This document shows positions 7,953-14,053 of a stretch of DNA of 14,601 bases, in pieces. The stretch's first letter is position 1, and every line of letters starts with the position of its first letter. The DNA comes from an uncultured Opitutales bacterium (GTDB lineage Bacteria > Verrucomicrobiota > Verrucomicrobiia > Opitutales > Intestinicryptomonadaceae): assembly GCA_900548275.1 (NCBI GenBank), contig URJY01000040.1:1-14601 (forward strand), read 5' to 3'. Under the pieces are notes generated by a model. That model was not told the DNA's origin. It did no database searches and saw nothing but the letters and a program-made list of their open reading frames with translations. The translations under genes were made by a program, and so were the position numbers.

Positions 7953-8732
7953 ATGACAGACGATGTAAAATCACAATCCGAATCCGTCGTTGCGGCGAAG
8001 AATTTTTCGGTGTTCTACGGAAACTTCCACGCCGTGAAGAACGTCGACGTCGAATTCAAGCGCGGCAAGGTCACCGCGATAATCGGGCCGAGCGGATGCG
8101 GAAAGAGCACGTTTCTGCGCTGTATCAACCGAATGAACGACCTCGTTGACGGCTGCCGAACCGAGGGGCTTTTGAGCCTCGACGGAATCGACATCTACCA
8201 CAAGCGTCTCGATGTCGTCGAGCTTCGCAGGCGCGTGGGAATGGTGTTCCAGCGTCCGAATCCGTTCCCGAAAAGCATTTACGACAACGTGGCATACGGC
8301 GTGCGCCTTAAAGGCGGCGTGTCGAAGGGCGAGCTCGACGCGATAGTCGAAACTTCGCTCAAACGCGCGGCGTTGTGGAGCGAGGTCAAGGACAGGCTCG
8401 ATTCGAATGCGCTCGGGATGTCGGGCGGTCAGCAGCAGAGGCTTTGCATAGCCCGCGCGCTCGCGATTAGCCCCGAGGTGCTTCTGATGGACGAACCGTG
8501 CAGTGCGCTCGACCCGAAGTCAACATCGCGCATCGAAGACCTCATCGGCGAGCTTGCGGGCGACTACACAATCGCAATCGTAACGCACAATATGCAGCAG
8601 GCGGCGCGCGTTTCCGACTACACCGCGTTCTTCTACGAGGGTAATCTCGTCGAGTTCGGCGCGACCGACAAAATCTTCACAAACCCGCAAAACAAAGCCA
8701 CAAACGACTACATCACAGGGAGGTTCGGTTGA
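7953..8732 (+). CDS. pstB: Phosphate ABC transporter ATP-binding protein PstB
   Basis: ATPase that powers phosphate import, 259 aa from this start (E. coli PstB 257). Walker A GPSGCGKST (45-53), Q-loop Q100 in GMVFQRPNPFP, the ABC signature MSGGQQQR (156-163), Walker B VLLMDEP (D180, E181), D-loop SALD and switch H212 in VTHNMQQAA are all intact. PstB-specific wording such as DEPCSALDP and the C-terminal DYITGRFG separates it from other importers. The start is uncertain: ATG 7893, 7 bp after the pstA stop, would add 20 hydrophilic residues, and neither ATG has a convincing Shine-Dalgarno. I prefer 7953 because it gives the family length. It ends 1 bp before phoU. Confidence 0.95.
   Translation: MTDDVKSQSESVVAAKNFSVFYGNFHAVKNVDVEFKRGKVTAIIGPSGCGKSTFLRCINRMNDLVDGCRTEGLLSLDGIDIYHKRLDVVELRRRVGMVFQRPNPFPKSIYDNVAYGVRLKGGVSKGELDAIVETSLKRAALWSEVKDRLDSNALGMSGGQQQRLCIARALAISPEVLLMDEPCSALDPKSTSRIEDLIGELAGDYTIAIVTHNMQQAARVSDYTAFFYEGNLVEFGATDKIFTNPQNKATNDYITGRFG
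8718..8723 (+). promoter_or_regulatory. Strong Shine-Dalgarno for phoU
   Basis: GGGAGG lies 10 bp before the phoU ATG, inside the last codons of pstB. It is the best ribosome-binding site in the window; most other genes have only A-rich leaders. It fixes the phoU start at 8734. Confidence 0.7.
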
Positions 8733-8733
8733 T

Positions 8734-9420
8734 ATGAACAGTCATCTCAGACGCGACTTGGAAAAGCTCAAGGAGCGCGTATTGAAAGTCGCCATCGCCG
8801 TCGAGGAGAACGTCCGCAGGAGCGTCCGCGCCCTTTGCGACCTCTCCGAGCCGCTCGCAAAAGAGGTAATTTCGAAAGACCTCGAAATCGACAAAATGGA
8901 GGTCGACACCGAGGAGGAGTGCCTGAAAATTCTCGCGCTCCATCAGCCCGTCGCGGGCGATTTGCGCTTCGTCGTAACGGTTTTGAAAATCAACAACGAG
9001 CTCGAGCACATCGGCGACATCGCCGCGAACATTGCGCGCCGCGTCTCGTTCATCCGCGAGCAGCCCAAGATTGAAATCCCGTTCGACTTGGACACCGTAA
9101 CATCGCGCACGCTGTATATGCTGCGCAGCGGTATCGACGCGTTCCTGCGCGGCGACGAGCTTCTCGCGATAGGCGTCTGCGAGGACGACGAAATTGTCGA
9201 CGGCGAAAACCGCAAATGTTTTTGCAGGGTGGAATCGGAGATAAAGAATACGCCCGACACGGCGATGGCGGAAGTCAACTATCTGCTCGTTTCGAAATTG
9301 TTCGAGCGCATAGCCGACCTGTGCACGAACATCGCCGAAGACGTAATCTACATGAAGCACAGCATAATAGTGCGCCACAATTTGAAAGCCGCCGCCGAGG
9401 AAATCAGGAGGATGTTATGA
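8734..9420 (+). CDS. phoU: Phosphate signalling protein PhoU (3' end altered by insertion)
   Basis: Cytoplasmic all-helical regulator linking PstSCAB to PhoR and repressing the Pho response when phosphate is plentiful, 228 aa (E. coli 241). The two tandem PhoU repeats are visible, each with the metal-binding E-x3-D type motif: ELEHIGDIAANIARR (E91, D95) and LFERIADLCTNIAEDV (E191, D195). The first repeat also has QPVAGDLRF. It is the last gene of the pst operon and starts 2 bases after the pstB stop. The final codons read RRM-L-stop, but a second copy of the sequence coding IRRM occurs at 9657 and continues SENGES-stop. The present end therefore appears to have been created by a small insertion; only the last few residues would differ, so the protein is probably functional. 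Confidence 0.94.
   Translation: MNSHLRRDLEKLKERVLKVAIAVEENVRRSVRALCDLSEPLAKEVISKDLEIDKMEVDTEEECLKILALHQPVAGDLRFVVTVLKINNELEHIGDIAANIARRVSFIREQPKIEIPFDLDTVTSRTLYMLRSGIDAFLRGDELLAIGVCEDDEIVDGENRKCFCRVESEIKNTPDTAMAEVNYLLVSKLFERIADLCTNIAEDVIYMKHSIIVRHNLKAAAEEIRRML
9403..9415 (+). repeat. 13-bp direct repeat, left copy (putative target duplication)
   Basis: ATCAGGAGGATGT, encoding the phoU codons I-R-R-M, is repeated exactly at 9657-9669. Including AGGA one base upstream of each copy, the match is 17 of 18. The two copies bracket 241 bp of non-coding sequence. Confidence 0.7.
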
Positions 9421-9421
9421 G

Positions 9422-9440
9422 ACATCGCAATGTTTTTTTT
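9422..9440 (+). terminator. Weak terminator-like hairpin right after phoU
   Basis: ACAT (9422-9425), a CGCA loop and ATGT (9430-9433) are followed by a T-run to 9440. The stem is only 4 bp and AT-rich, so efficiency would be low. GATGT (9411-9415) can alternatively pair with ACATC (9422-9426), which is mutually exclusive with this hairpin. Confidence 0.3.
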
Positions 9441-9474
9441 GGGGCTTGTGAAATCAGGCAAATAAGGGCGTTTC

Positions 9475-9530
9475 GCATTTCGTAGGCAATGACACGTATG
9501 TTTAATACGCTTACATCGCCTCCGAAATGC
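9475..9530 (+). repeat. Long imperfect inverted repeat with nested hairpin
   Basis: The left arm 9475-9491 (GCATTTCGTAGGCAATG) pairs with the right arm 9514-9530 at 15 of 17 positions. Inside, CGTAT (9495-9499) and ATACG (9505-9509) form a second stem with a GTTTA loop. The mismatched pairs (T-C and A-C) sit inside otherwise GC-rich arms. It is the largest hairpin of the putative inserted element. It is not an integron attC site: no GTTRRRY core is present. Confidence 0.75.
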
Positions 9531-9656
9531 AAAGCCGTCTACCCCAAACAAAGTGCGATTGGGAGGGGATTGCCGAAAACGATAAAAGGGGCGACGGTTA
9601 AGCCCCCTTTTGAAGCGACAAGCCTAAGCAGCTCGGCTTTGCCGAGCTTGAAGGAC

Positions 9657-9689
9657 ATCAGGAGGATGTCCGAAAACGGCGAATCATAG
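9657..9689 (+). pseudogene. Displaced original phoU 3' end, starting with the right direct-repeat copy
   Basis: The right copy of the 13-bp repeat (9657-9669) reads I-R-R-M and continues S-E-N-G-E-S-stop (TAG 9687-9689). Joined to phoU at the left copy, it gives a natural-looking C-terminus. It is now out of frame with phoU (254-base offset) and has no start of its own. GGACATC (9653-9659) and GATGTCC (9665-9671) form a perfect 7-bp hairpin across this junction. Confidence 0.55.
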
Positions 9690-9732
9690 ACTGAACCCTT
9701 TAGTTTGTAGTAGTTTGTTTAGTTCGGTCGAG

Positions 9733-9765
9733 CCGCCGCGCTTCTTCGGGAGTGCGGCGGTTTTT
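9733..9765 (+). terminator. Intrinsic terminator of the porin-pst-phoU operon
   Basis: CCGCCGC (9733-9739) pairs with GCGGCGG (9754-9760). The stem continues inward through a G-T wobble and CTTC/GGAG to a UUCG tetraloop, and TTTTT (9761-9765) follows. It is a textbook factor-independent terminator. It lies beyond the putative insertion, so the inserted element is transcribed as part of the operon 3' UTR. Confidence 0.85.
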
Positions 9766-9766
9766 G

Positions 9767-9795
9767 TTGACTCTTCTCCGCGTTCGGCGTTTACT
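9767..9795 (+). promoter_or_regulatory. Candidate promoter for the EEP lipoprotein gene
   Basis: TTGACT (9767-9772) and TTTACT (9790-9795) are separated by 17 bp and match the -35/-10 consensus at 5/6 and 4/6. Transcription would begin around 9802, essentially at the ATG at 9804, giving a leaderless mRNA. No Shine-Dalgarno is present, which fits. The site is isolated from the pst operon by the terminator just upstream. Confidence 0.4.
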
Positions 9796-9803
9796 TTTTC
9801 CGT

Positions 9804-10709
9804 ATGAAAAAGTTGTTCCTTTCCCTTTCGTTGTTCGCGGCTTTGTTGCTTTCCGCGTGCAATCACTGTCCGTTTGCGGACAAAAAACCCGTTCCCGCAA
9901 TCACTGCGGCAACTTTCAACATCTTTATGGCGCCTACGCCCGAAAAGAATTTCTGGAACGAGCGCAAGGACGCCGTTTCGGCACTCGTGCTCGCCCGCAA
10001 CTTCGACATTTTCGGCACGCAGGAGGGCTTTCTTTACCAGCTCGAGGACATCTCGAAAGCGACCGGCTACAAGTTTGTCGGTGCGGGGCGCGACGACGGA
10101 AAGCACGGCGGCGAACATTCGGCGATTTTCTACAATCCCGTGCGTTTCGAACTTCTGAAATCGGGCGATTTCTGGTTCGCCGAGACGCCCGACAAGCCCG
10201 TCAAGGGTTGGGATGCGATGTGCAAGCGCGTCTGTTCGTGGGGCGAATTTCTCGACAAAATCTCGGGCAAAAAATTCTATTTCTTCAGCCTGCACTACGA
10301 CCACAAGGGCAGGGTTGCCCGCGCCGAATCTTCGAAACTGCTTGCGGAAAAAATCCGCGAAATCGCGGGCGGTTCGCCCGCCGTCTGCGTTGGCGACTTC
10401 AACGCAACGCCCGACGAAGAGCCGATGAAAATTCTTTTCGCCGACGGTGTGTTGCTCGACTCCAAAAAGCTTTCCAAAACCCCGCCCTACGGACCGCGCG
10501 GAACGTGGCACAATATGACGGGCACGCCCTACCACAACGACAGAATCGACTACGTTTTCGTTACGAATGGCATCGACGTGCTCTCGTACGAAGTCGTCTC
10601 CGACAAGGCTTCGGATTTCGACGCGAAGAAAAAGGCGAATCCGCAGAAAAAGATTCCCGAATATCCGTCGGACCACTTCCCCGTGGCTGTAAGGCTGCTA
10701 CTGAAGTAG
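9804..10709 (+). CDS. Secreted endonuclease/exonuclease/phosphatase (EEP) family lipoprotein
   Basis: Predicted lipid-anchored metal-dependent phosphodiesterase or phosphatase of the EEP (DNase I-like) fold, 301 aa. A lipoprotein signal ends in LLLSAC with Cys19. Catalytic-site motifs appear in order: TFNIF (N39), GTQEG (metal ligand E74), GEHSAIFYN, SLHYDH (H164), VGDFNATPDEEP (D198, N200), RIDYVFV (D249) and PSDHFPV (D290, H291). All the expected residues of the fold are present, so it should be active. The segment with FWFAETPD and GWDAMCKRV is typical of a secreted subgroup common in Bacteroidota-type genomes. Substrate is unknown: nucleic acid, phosphoinositide, sphingomyelin and sugar phosphate are all possible within the superfamily. 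Its place beside the pst operon suggests phosphate scavenging, but it has its own transcription unit, so this is inference. Confidence 0.88.
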   Translation: MKKLFLSLSLFAALLLSACNHCPFADKKPVPAITAATFNIFMAPTPEKNFWNERKDAVSALVLARNFDIFGTQEGFLYQLEDISKATGYKFVGAGRDDGKHGGEHSAIFYNPVRFELLKSGDFWFAETPDKPVKGWDAMCKRVCSWGEFLDKISGKKFYFFSLHYDHKGRVARAESSKLLAEKIREIAGGSPAVCVGDFNATPDEEPMKILFADGVLLDSKKLSKTPPYGPRGTWHNMTGTPYHNDRIDYVFVTNGIDVLSYEVVSDKASDFDAKKKANPQKKIPEYPSDHFPVAVRLLLK

Positions 10710-10720
10710 CGCGTTTTTTT
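10697..10720 (+). terminator. First terminator after the EEP gene, overlapping its stop codon
   Basis: GCTAC (10697-10701), a TGAA tetraloop and GTAGC (10706-10710) are followed by GCG and seven T. The stem is short but the U-run is good. It includes the last codons and stop of the gene. Confidence 0.55.
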
Positions 10721-10733
10721 GCCCGCCCTAATC

Positions 10734-10770
10734 CCCCCGATTTTCCGCCCGAAATTCGGGGGCTTTTTTT
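10734..10770 (+). terminator. Main terminator downstream of the EEP gene
   Basis: CCCCCGA (10734-10740) pairs with TCGGGGG (10756-10762). The stem can extend inward through TTTC (10742-10745) and GAAA (10751-10754) after one mismatch. It ends in C plus seven T (10764-10770). Together with the hairpin at 10697 it makes a tandem terminator that separates the phosphate block from the ileS block. Confidence 0.85.
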
Positions 10771-10793
10771 GTCCGTTTGTATACAGAAATAAT

Positions 10794-10822
10794 TTGCAAT
10801 GCCTGCGCCGTTTTGCTTAAAT
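10794..10822 (+). promoter_or_regulatory. Candidate promoter for the coiled-coil gene and ileS
   Basis: TTGCAA (10794-10799) and TTAAAT (10817-10822) are 17 bp apart, each a 4/6 match. It lies just after a strong terminator and just before an ATG, so a promoter is expected in this 60-bp gap. The exact hexamers are a weak call. Confidence 0.3.
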
Positions 10823-10830
10823 CGACGGAT

Positions 10831-11238
10831 ATGAAAAAAATTGCGTCAATTATTTGTCTGCTCGCACTCGCGCTGCCGTTTCAGGGCGCATACGCAGACG
10901 GCGAATCCGCGGCCGATTTGAAGGCGAAAGTCGCCAAGCTCGAATCGCAGCTGAAGGTGGATGCCGAAGTCATTTCCGCGCTCCGCGCCGAAAACAGGGC
11001 GTTGAAAAAACAGGTTCGCAAGCTCAAACGCCAACAGATAGCTTCGTCCGTGTCCGCCGACGCAAAACAGGTTTCGGAAAAGCCCGAAGCGCGCAAGGCG
11101 CAAAAGCGCGCAACTTCGGCGGAATCGTACGAAAGCGCGGTAAACGCCTCCTCGCGTTCGAAAGTCGAAAAAATCGACCAATCCGAAGCCGAACGCCCCG
11201 CGTCGTCGAGCGTCTGGGACAATATGTTCCCGTTCTAA
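10831..11238 (+). CDS. Small exported coiled-coil protein, function unknown
   Basis: I do not recognise this protein. It has 135 aa from the ATG at 10831. A signal peptide occupies about 1-22 (Lys-Lys, then a Leu/Ala core ending PFQGAYA before D23). Residues about 27-68 form a heptad-like coiled coil with Leu/Val/Ile at L30, V34, L37, L41, I48, L51, L58, V62 and L65 and many Lys/Arg/Glu. The rest (70-125) is Ser/Ala/Lys/Glu-rich and probably disordered, and the protein ends in the short hydrophobic tail WDNMFPF. A longer in-frame start at 10777 would destroy the signal peptide and is rejected. It lies 21 bp before ileS, so the two are probably cotranscribed. Periplasmic location is inferred from the signal peptide. 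The conserved-looking aromatic tail could be a contact motif. Confidence 0.75.
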   Translation: MKKIASIICLLALALPFQGAYADGESAADLKAKVAKLESQLKVDAEVISALRAENRALKKQVRKLKRQQIASSVSADAKQVSEKPEARKAQKRATSAESYESAVNASSRSKVEKIDQSEAERPASSSVWDNMFPF

Positions 11239-11259
11239 CAATTTGCAAAAAACACAACA

Positions 11260-14049
11260 ATGTCGGAAAAAGACTTCAAAGACACTCTCAATCTTCCCAA
11301 CACCAAGTTCCCGATGCGCGGCGACCTCGTAAAGCGCGAGCCCGCAAGAATCGAGCACTGGAAAAAGACCGACCTCTACGGGCGCATCCAAAAGAAAAAC
11401 GCGGGGCACCCGAAGTTCGTTTTGCACGACGGCCCGCCCTTCACGAACGGCGACGTGCACATCGGTACGGCTCTTAACAAAATTCTCAAAGACGTAATCC
11501 TGCGCTACAAGTCGCTCAAGGGCTTCGAAACTCCGTATGTCCCGGGGTGGGACTGCCACGGGTTGCCTATCGAACACAAGGTTGTGAAAATGCTCCGCGA
11601 GCAGAAGCGCACGGTCGACACCGCGCAGCTGCGCGAAGAGTGCGCAAAGTTTTCGTCCGACTTCATCGAAAAACAGCGCAAGCAGTTCCTGCGCCTCGGC
11701 ATTCTCGCCGACTGGGAGCACGAGTACAAAACGAAGAATCCCGCGTACGAAGCCGACATTCTGCGCACGTTTTCGGCGTTCGTCGAAAAGGGAATGGTCT
11801 ACCGCAGCAAGAAGCCCGTGTACTGGTCGATTCCCTGCGCGACGGCTCTGGCTGAGGCGGAAATCGAGTACAAAGACCACACAAGCTCTTCGATTTGGGT
11901 TGCGTTCAAGCTCGACGACGAGTCCAACAAAAAGCTCGGTCTCGAAAACGCCGAAGCCGTAATCTGGACGACAACTCCGTGGACGATGCCCTCCAACCTT
12001 GCGATGGCGGTGAACCCCGACATCGAATACGTCACGGTTTCGGCGAACGGCAGAACGTTCATCGTGTGCGAGGCTCTTGCCGAAAACTTCGTATCGTCGG
12101 TCGGTCTTGAAAACGCCGAAATCAAGAAGCTTTGCAAGGGTTCGGAACTCGAGGGCGCAAAGGGCTACCACCCGTTTATGAACCGCAAAAGCCCGATTGT
12201 CTGTGCGCGCTACGTAACCACCGATTCGGGTACGGGCATTGTGCACATCGCCCCCGGTCACGGTCTCGAAGACTATCAGGTCGGGCTTGACTACAAGCTC
12301 GACATCTACTCGCCGCTCGACGACAACGGCTGTTATGTGGACGACGGGCAGATTCCCGCAGAGCTTGTGGGCTTGAGCGTTCTCGAAAACGAAAGCGGCA
12401 GAAGCGCGGCCAACGGCAAGGTTCTCGAAATTCTCGACCGCTGCGGCGCGCTGCTGAAAATCGCGAAAATTTCGCACCAATATCCGCACTGCTGGCGTTC
12501 GAAGACTCCCGTAATCTTCCGCGCGATGGACCAGTGGTTTGTCGCGCTCGACAAGGACGGCTTGCGCAGGCACGTTCTCGACGAAATTTCGAACGTAAAA
12601 TGGGTTCCCGAACGCGGCGAAAACAGAATCCGCGGGGCTGTGGAATCGCGTCCCGACTGGTGCATTTCGCGCCAACGCTCGTGGGGCGTGCCGATTCCCG
12701 CGTTCTACGACGAAAGCGGCAGGGCGTACATCGACGCGGGCGTAATCCGCGCAATCGCCGACAAGGTTGAAAAGCTCGGCACGAACTTCTGGTACAACGC
12801 AAGCGAGACCGAAATTCTCGACGGCATTTCCCTTCCCGAAGGTTGGGACGCATCCAAGCTCCGCAAGGGCACGGACACGCTCGACGTCTGGATTGACTCC
12901 GGCTCGAGCCACGCGGCGGTTCTGGCGCGCAATCCCGATTTGGCTTGGCCTGCGGATCTCTATTTCGAAGGCTCCGACCAACACAGAGGGTGGTTTCAAA
13001 GCTCGCTCTGGACGGCCGTGGCAACGCGCGGAAAAGCTCCGTACAAAAAGGTCATCACGCACGGCTTCATCGTCGACCAGAACAGAAAGAAAATTTCGAA
13101 GAGCGACGGCAAACCCCACACCGCCGATATGTACGTCGGCAAATGGGGCGCGGACATCATCAGAATGTGGATTAGCTCGGTAGACTACCAGAACGACATC
13201 CCGATTTCCGACGACATTCTCGCGCACGTTGCAAACGCCTACCGCGGCTTCAGAAACACCGTGATGTACCAACTCGGCAACCTCTACGACTTCGACTGCA
13301 CAAAGAACGCCGTCGCGCCCGAAAAGCTCGACGCAATCGACAAGTGGGCTGTTTCGAAGGCAATCGCGTTCGCCCGCGAAGCCGACAAGGCGTACGAAGC
13401 CTACGAATTCCACAAGGTCTACAAGCTCATCGACAACTTCTGCGGCGTAACGCTCTCGCGCATCTACCACGACATCCTCAAGGACAGGCTCTACACCTGC
13501 GCGGCGGATTCGTTCGAACGCAGGTCGTCGCAGACGGCAATCGACATCGTAAACGACATCCTGCTGAAAGTGGCTTCGCCCATCCTCACATTCACGGCGG
13601 ACGAGGCGTTCGACTTTAAAACGGGCGCGGAATTTTCCGATAACTCAATCCACCTGCAGGACTGGCCGAACTACGGCGCGCAGTACGACGACAGCGCGGT
13701 CGCCGAAAAAATCGACCGCATTCTCGAAATCCGCGACCGCGTCAACGAGGAGCTGGAAAAGCTCCGCAAAGACAAGACAATCGGCAAGAGCCTCGAGGCG
13801 GAAGTGGAAATCGCAATCGACGGCAAGAGCGCGGACGCGGCAATCCTTGCGGAATTTGCGGACAAACTCCCCGAAATTTTCATCGTCTCTTCGGTGAAAG
13901 TGCTCGAGGGCAATTTCGAAAATATGGCAATTCAGGCGCGTAAGGCAGAGGGCGAAAGATGCGTGCGTTGTTGGAGGATTCTGAAGAATCTCGACGAACA
14001 CGGCGTGTGCCCGCGCTGCAACGAGGCGATTGCTTCAACAAAGAAATAA
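11260..14049 (+). CDS. ileS: Isoleucyl-tRNA synthetase
   Basis: Charges tRNA-Ile with isoleucine in the cytoplasm; class I synthetase, 929 aa (E. coli 938). The ATP-binding HIGH motif reads HIGT (67-70) within DGPPFTNGDVHIGTALNKIL. The CP1 editing domain shows WTTTPWT (236-242) and HIAPGHGLED with the conserved Asp D338 that helps reject valine. The second catalytic motif reads KISKS (611-615) in place of the usual KMSKS. The anticodon-binding domain follows, and a C-terminal zinc finger is intact: C901, C904, C917 and C920. GWDCHGLPIE and FEGSDQHRGWFQSSLW are classic IleRS strings. No Shine-Dalgarno; the leader before the ATG is A-rich. The next ORF starts 4 bp after the stop. Confidence 0.98.
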   Translation: MSEKDFKDTLNLPNTKFPMRGDLVKREPARIEHWKKTDLYGRIQKKNAGHPKFVLHDGPPFTNGDVHIGTALNKILKDVILRYKSLKGFETPYVPGWDCHGLPIEHKVVKMLREQKRTVDTAQLREECAKFSSDFIEKQRKQFLRLGILADWEHEYKTKNPAYEADILRTFSAFVEKGMVYRSKKPVYWSIPCATALAEAEIEYKDHTSSSIWVAFKLDDESNKKLGLENAEAVIWTTTPWTMPSNLAMAVNPDIEYVTVSANGRTFIVCEALAENFVSSVGLENAEIKKLCKGSELEGAKGYHPFMNRKSPIVCARYVTTDSGTGIVHIAPGHGLEDYQVGLDYKLDIYSPLDDNGCYVDDGQIPAELVGLSVLENESGRSAANGKVLEILDRCGALLKIAKISHQYPHCWRSKTPVIFRAMDQWFVALDKDGLRRHVLDEISNVKWVPERGENRIRGAVESRPDWCISRQRSWGVPIPAFYDESGRAYIDAGVIRAIADKVEKLGTNFWYNASETEILDGISLPEGWDASKLRKGTDTLDVWIDSGSSHAAVLARNPDLAWPADLYFEGSDQHRGWFQSSLWTAVATRGKAPYKKVITHGFIVDQNRKKISKSDGKPHTADMYVGKWGADIIRMWISSVDYQNDIPISDDILAHVANAYRGFRNTVMYQLGNLYDFDCTKNAVAPEKLDAIDKWAVSKAIAFAREADKAYEAYEFHKVYKLIDNFCGVTLSRIYHDILKDRLYTCAADSFERRSSQTAIDIVNDILLKVASPILTFTADEAFDFKTGAEFSDNSIHLQDWPNYGAQYDDSAVAEKIDRILEIRDRVNEELEKLRKDKTIGKSLEAEVEIAIDGKSADAAILAEFADKLPEIFIVSSVKVLEGNFENMAIQARKAEGERCVRCWRILKNLDEHGVCPRCNEAIASTKK

Positions 14050-14053
14050 AAAT

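Larger units (their letters stand above)
9416..9656 (+). mobile_element. Putative non-autonomous palindromic element (MITE-like) inserted in the phoU 3' end
   Basis: This 241-bp stretch lies between two 13-bp direct repeats and interrupts the last codons of phoU. It encodes no transposase and is packed with inverted repeats: GGCTTGT (9443-9449) with ACAAGCC (9618-9624), a 17-bp-arm hairpin (9475-9530), CCCAA (9543-9547) with TTGGG (9559-9563), AAAAGGGGC (9584-9592) with GCCCCCTTTT (9602-9611), and GCTCGGC-TTT-GCCGAGC (9631-9647). Removing it with one repeat copy restores a phoU frame ending ...EEIRRMSENGES-stop at 9689. I see no clear terminal inverted repeats at the exact junctions, so the boundaries and class are uncertain. 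The alternative is a structured RNA or 3' UTR that evolved in place. The + orientation is arbitrary. Confidence 0.55.

Noticed and set aside
9475..9530. Integron attC site or retron msr/msd
   Set aside because: No integrase or reverse transcriptase gene is present, and the GTTRRRY core of attC is missing.
9348..9551. 67-codon - strand frame overlapping the phoU end
   Set aside because: It crosses the phoU coding end and the insertion junction, has no domain, and begins inside the hairpin-rich element.
9489..9689. 66-codon + strand frame in the phoU downstream region
   Set aside because: It spans hairpins of the putative insertion, and its last 11 codons are the displaced phoU tail. There is no ribosome-binding site and its composition is unlike the neighbours.
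11458..13104. Inactive IleRS because of HIGT and KISKS
   Set aside because: Both are tolerated variants of HIGH and KMSKS. All surrounding motifs, the editing Asp and the zinc ligands are intact.
10846..13470. 874-aa open frame antisense to the coiled-coil gene and ileS
   Set aside because: It covers two real genes in opposite orientation and has no recognisable motif. It is open because the sense strand avoids TTA, CTA and TCA triplets in that phase.
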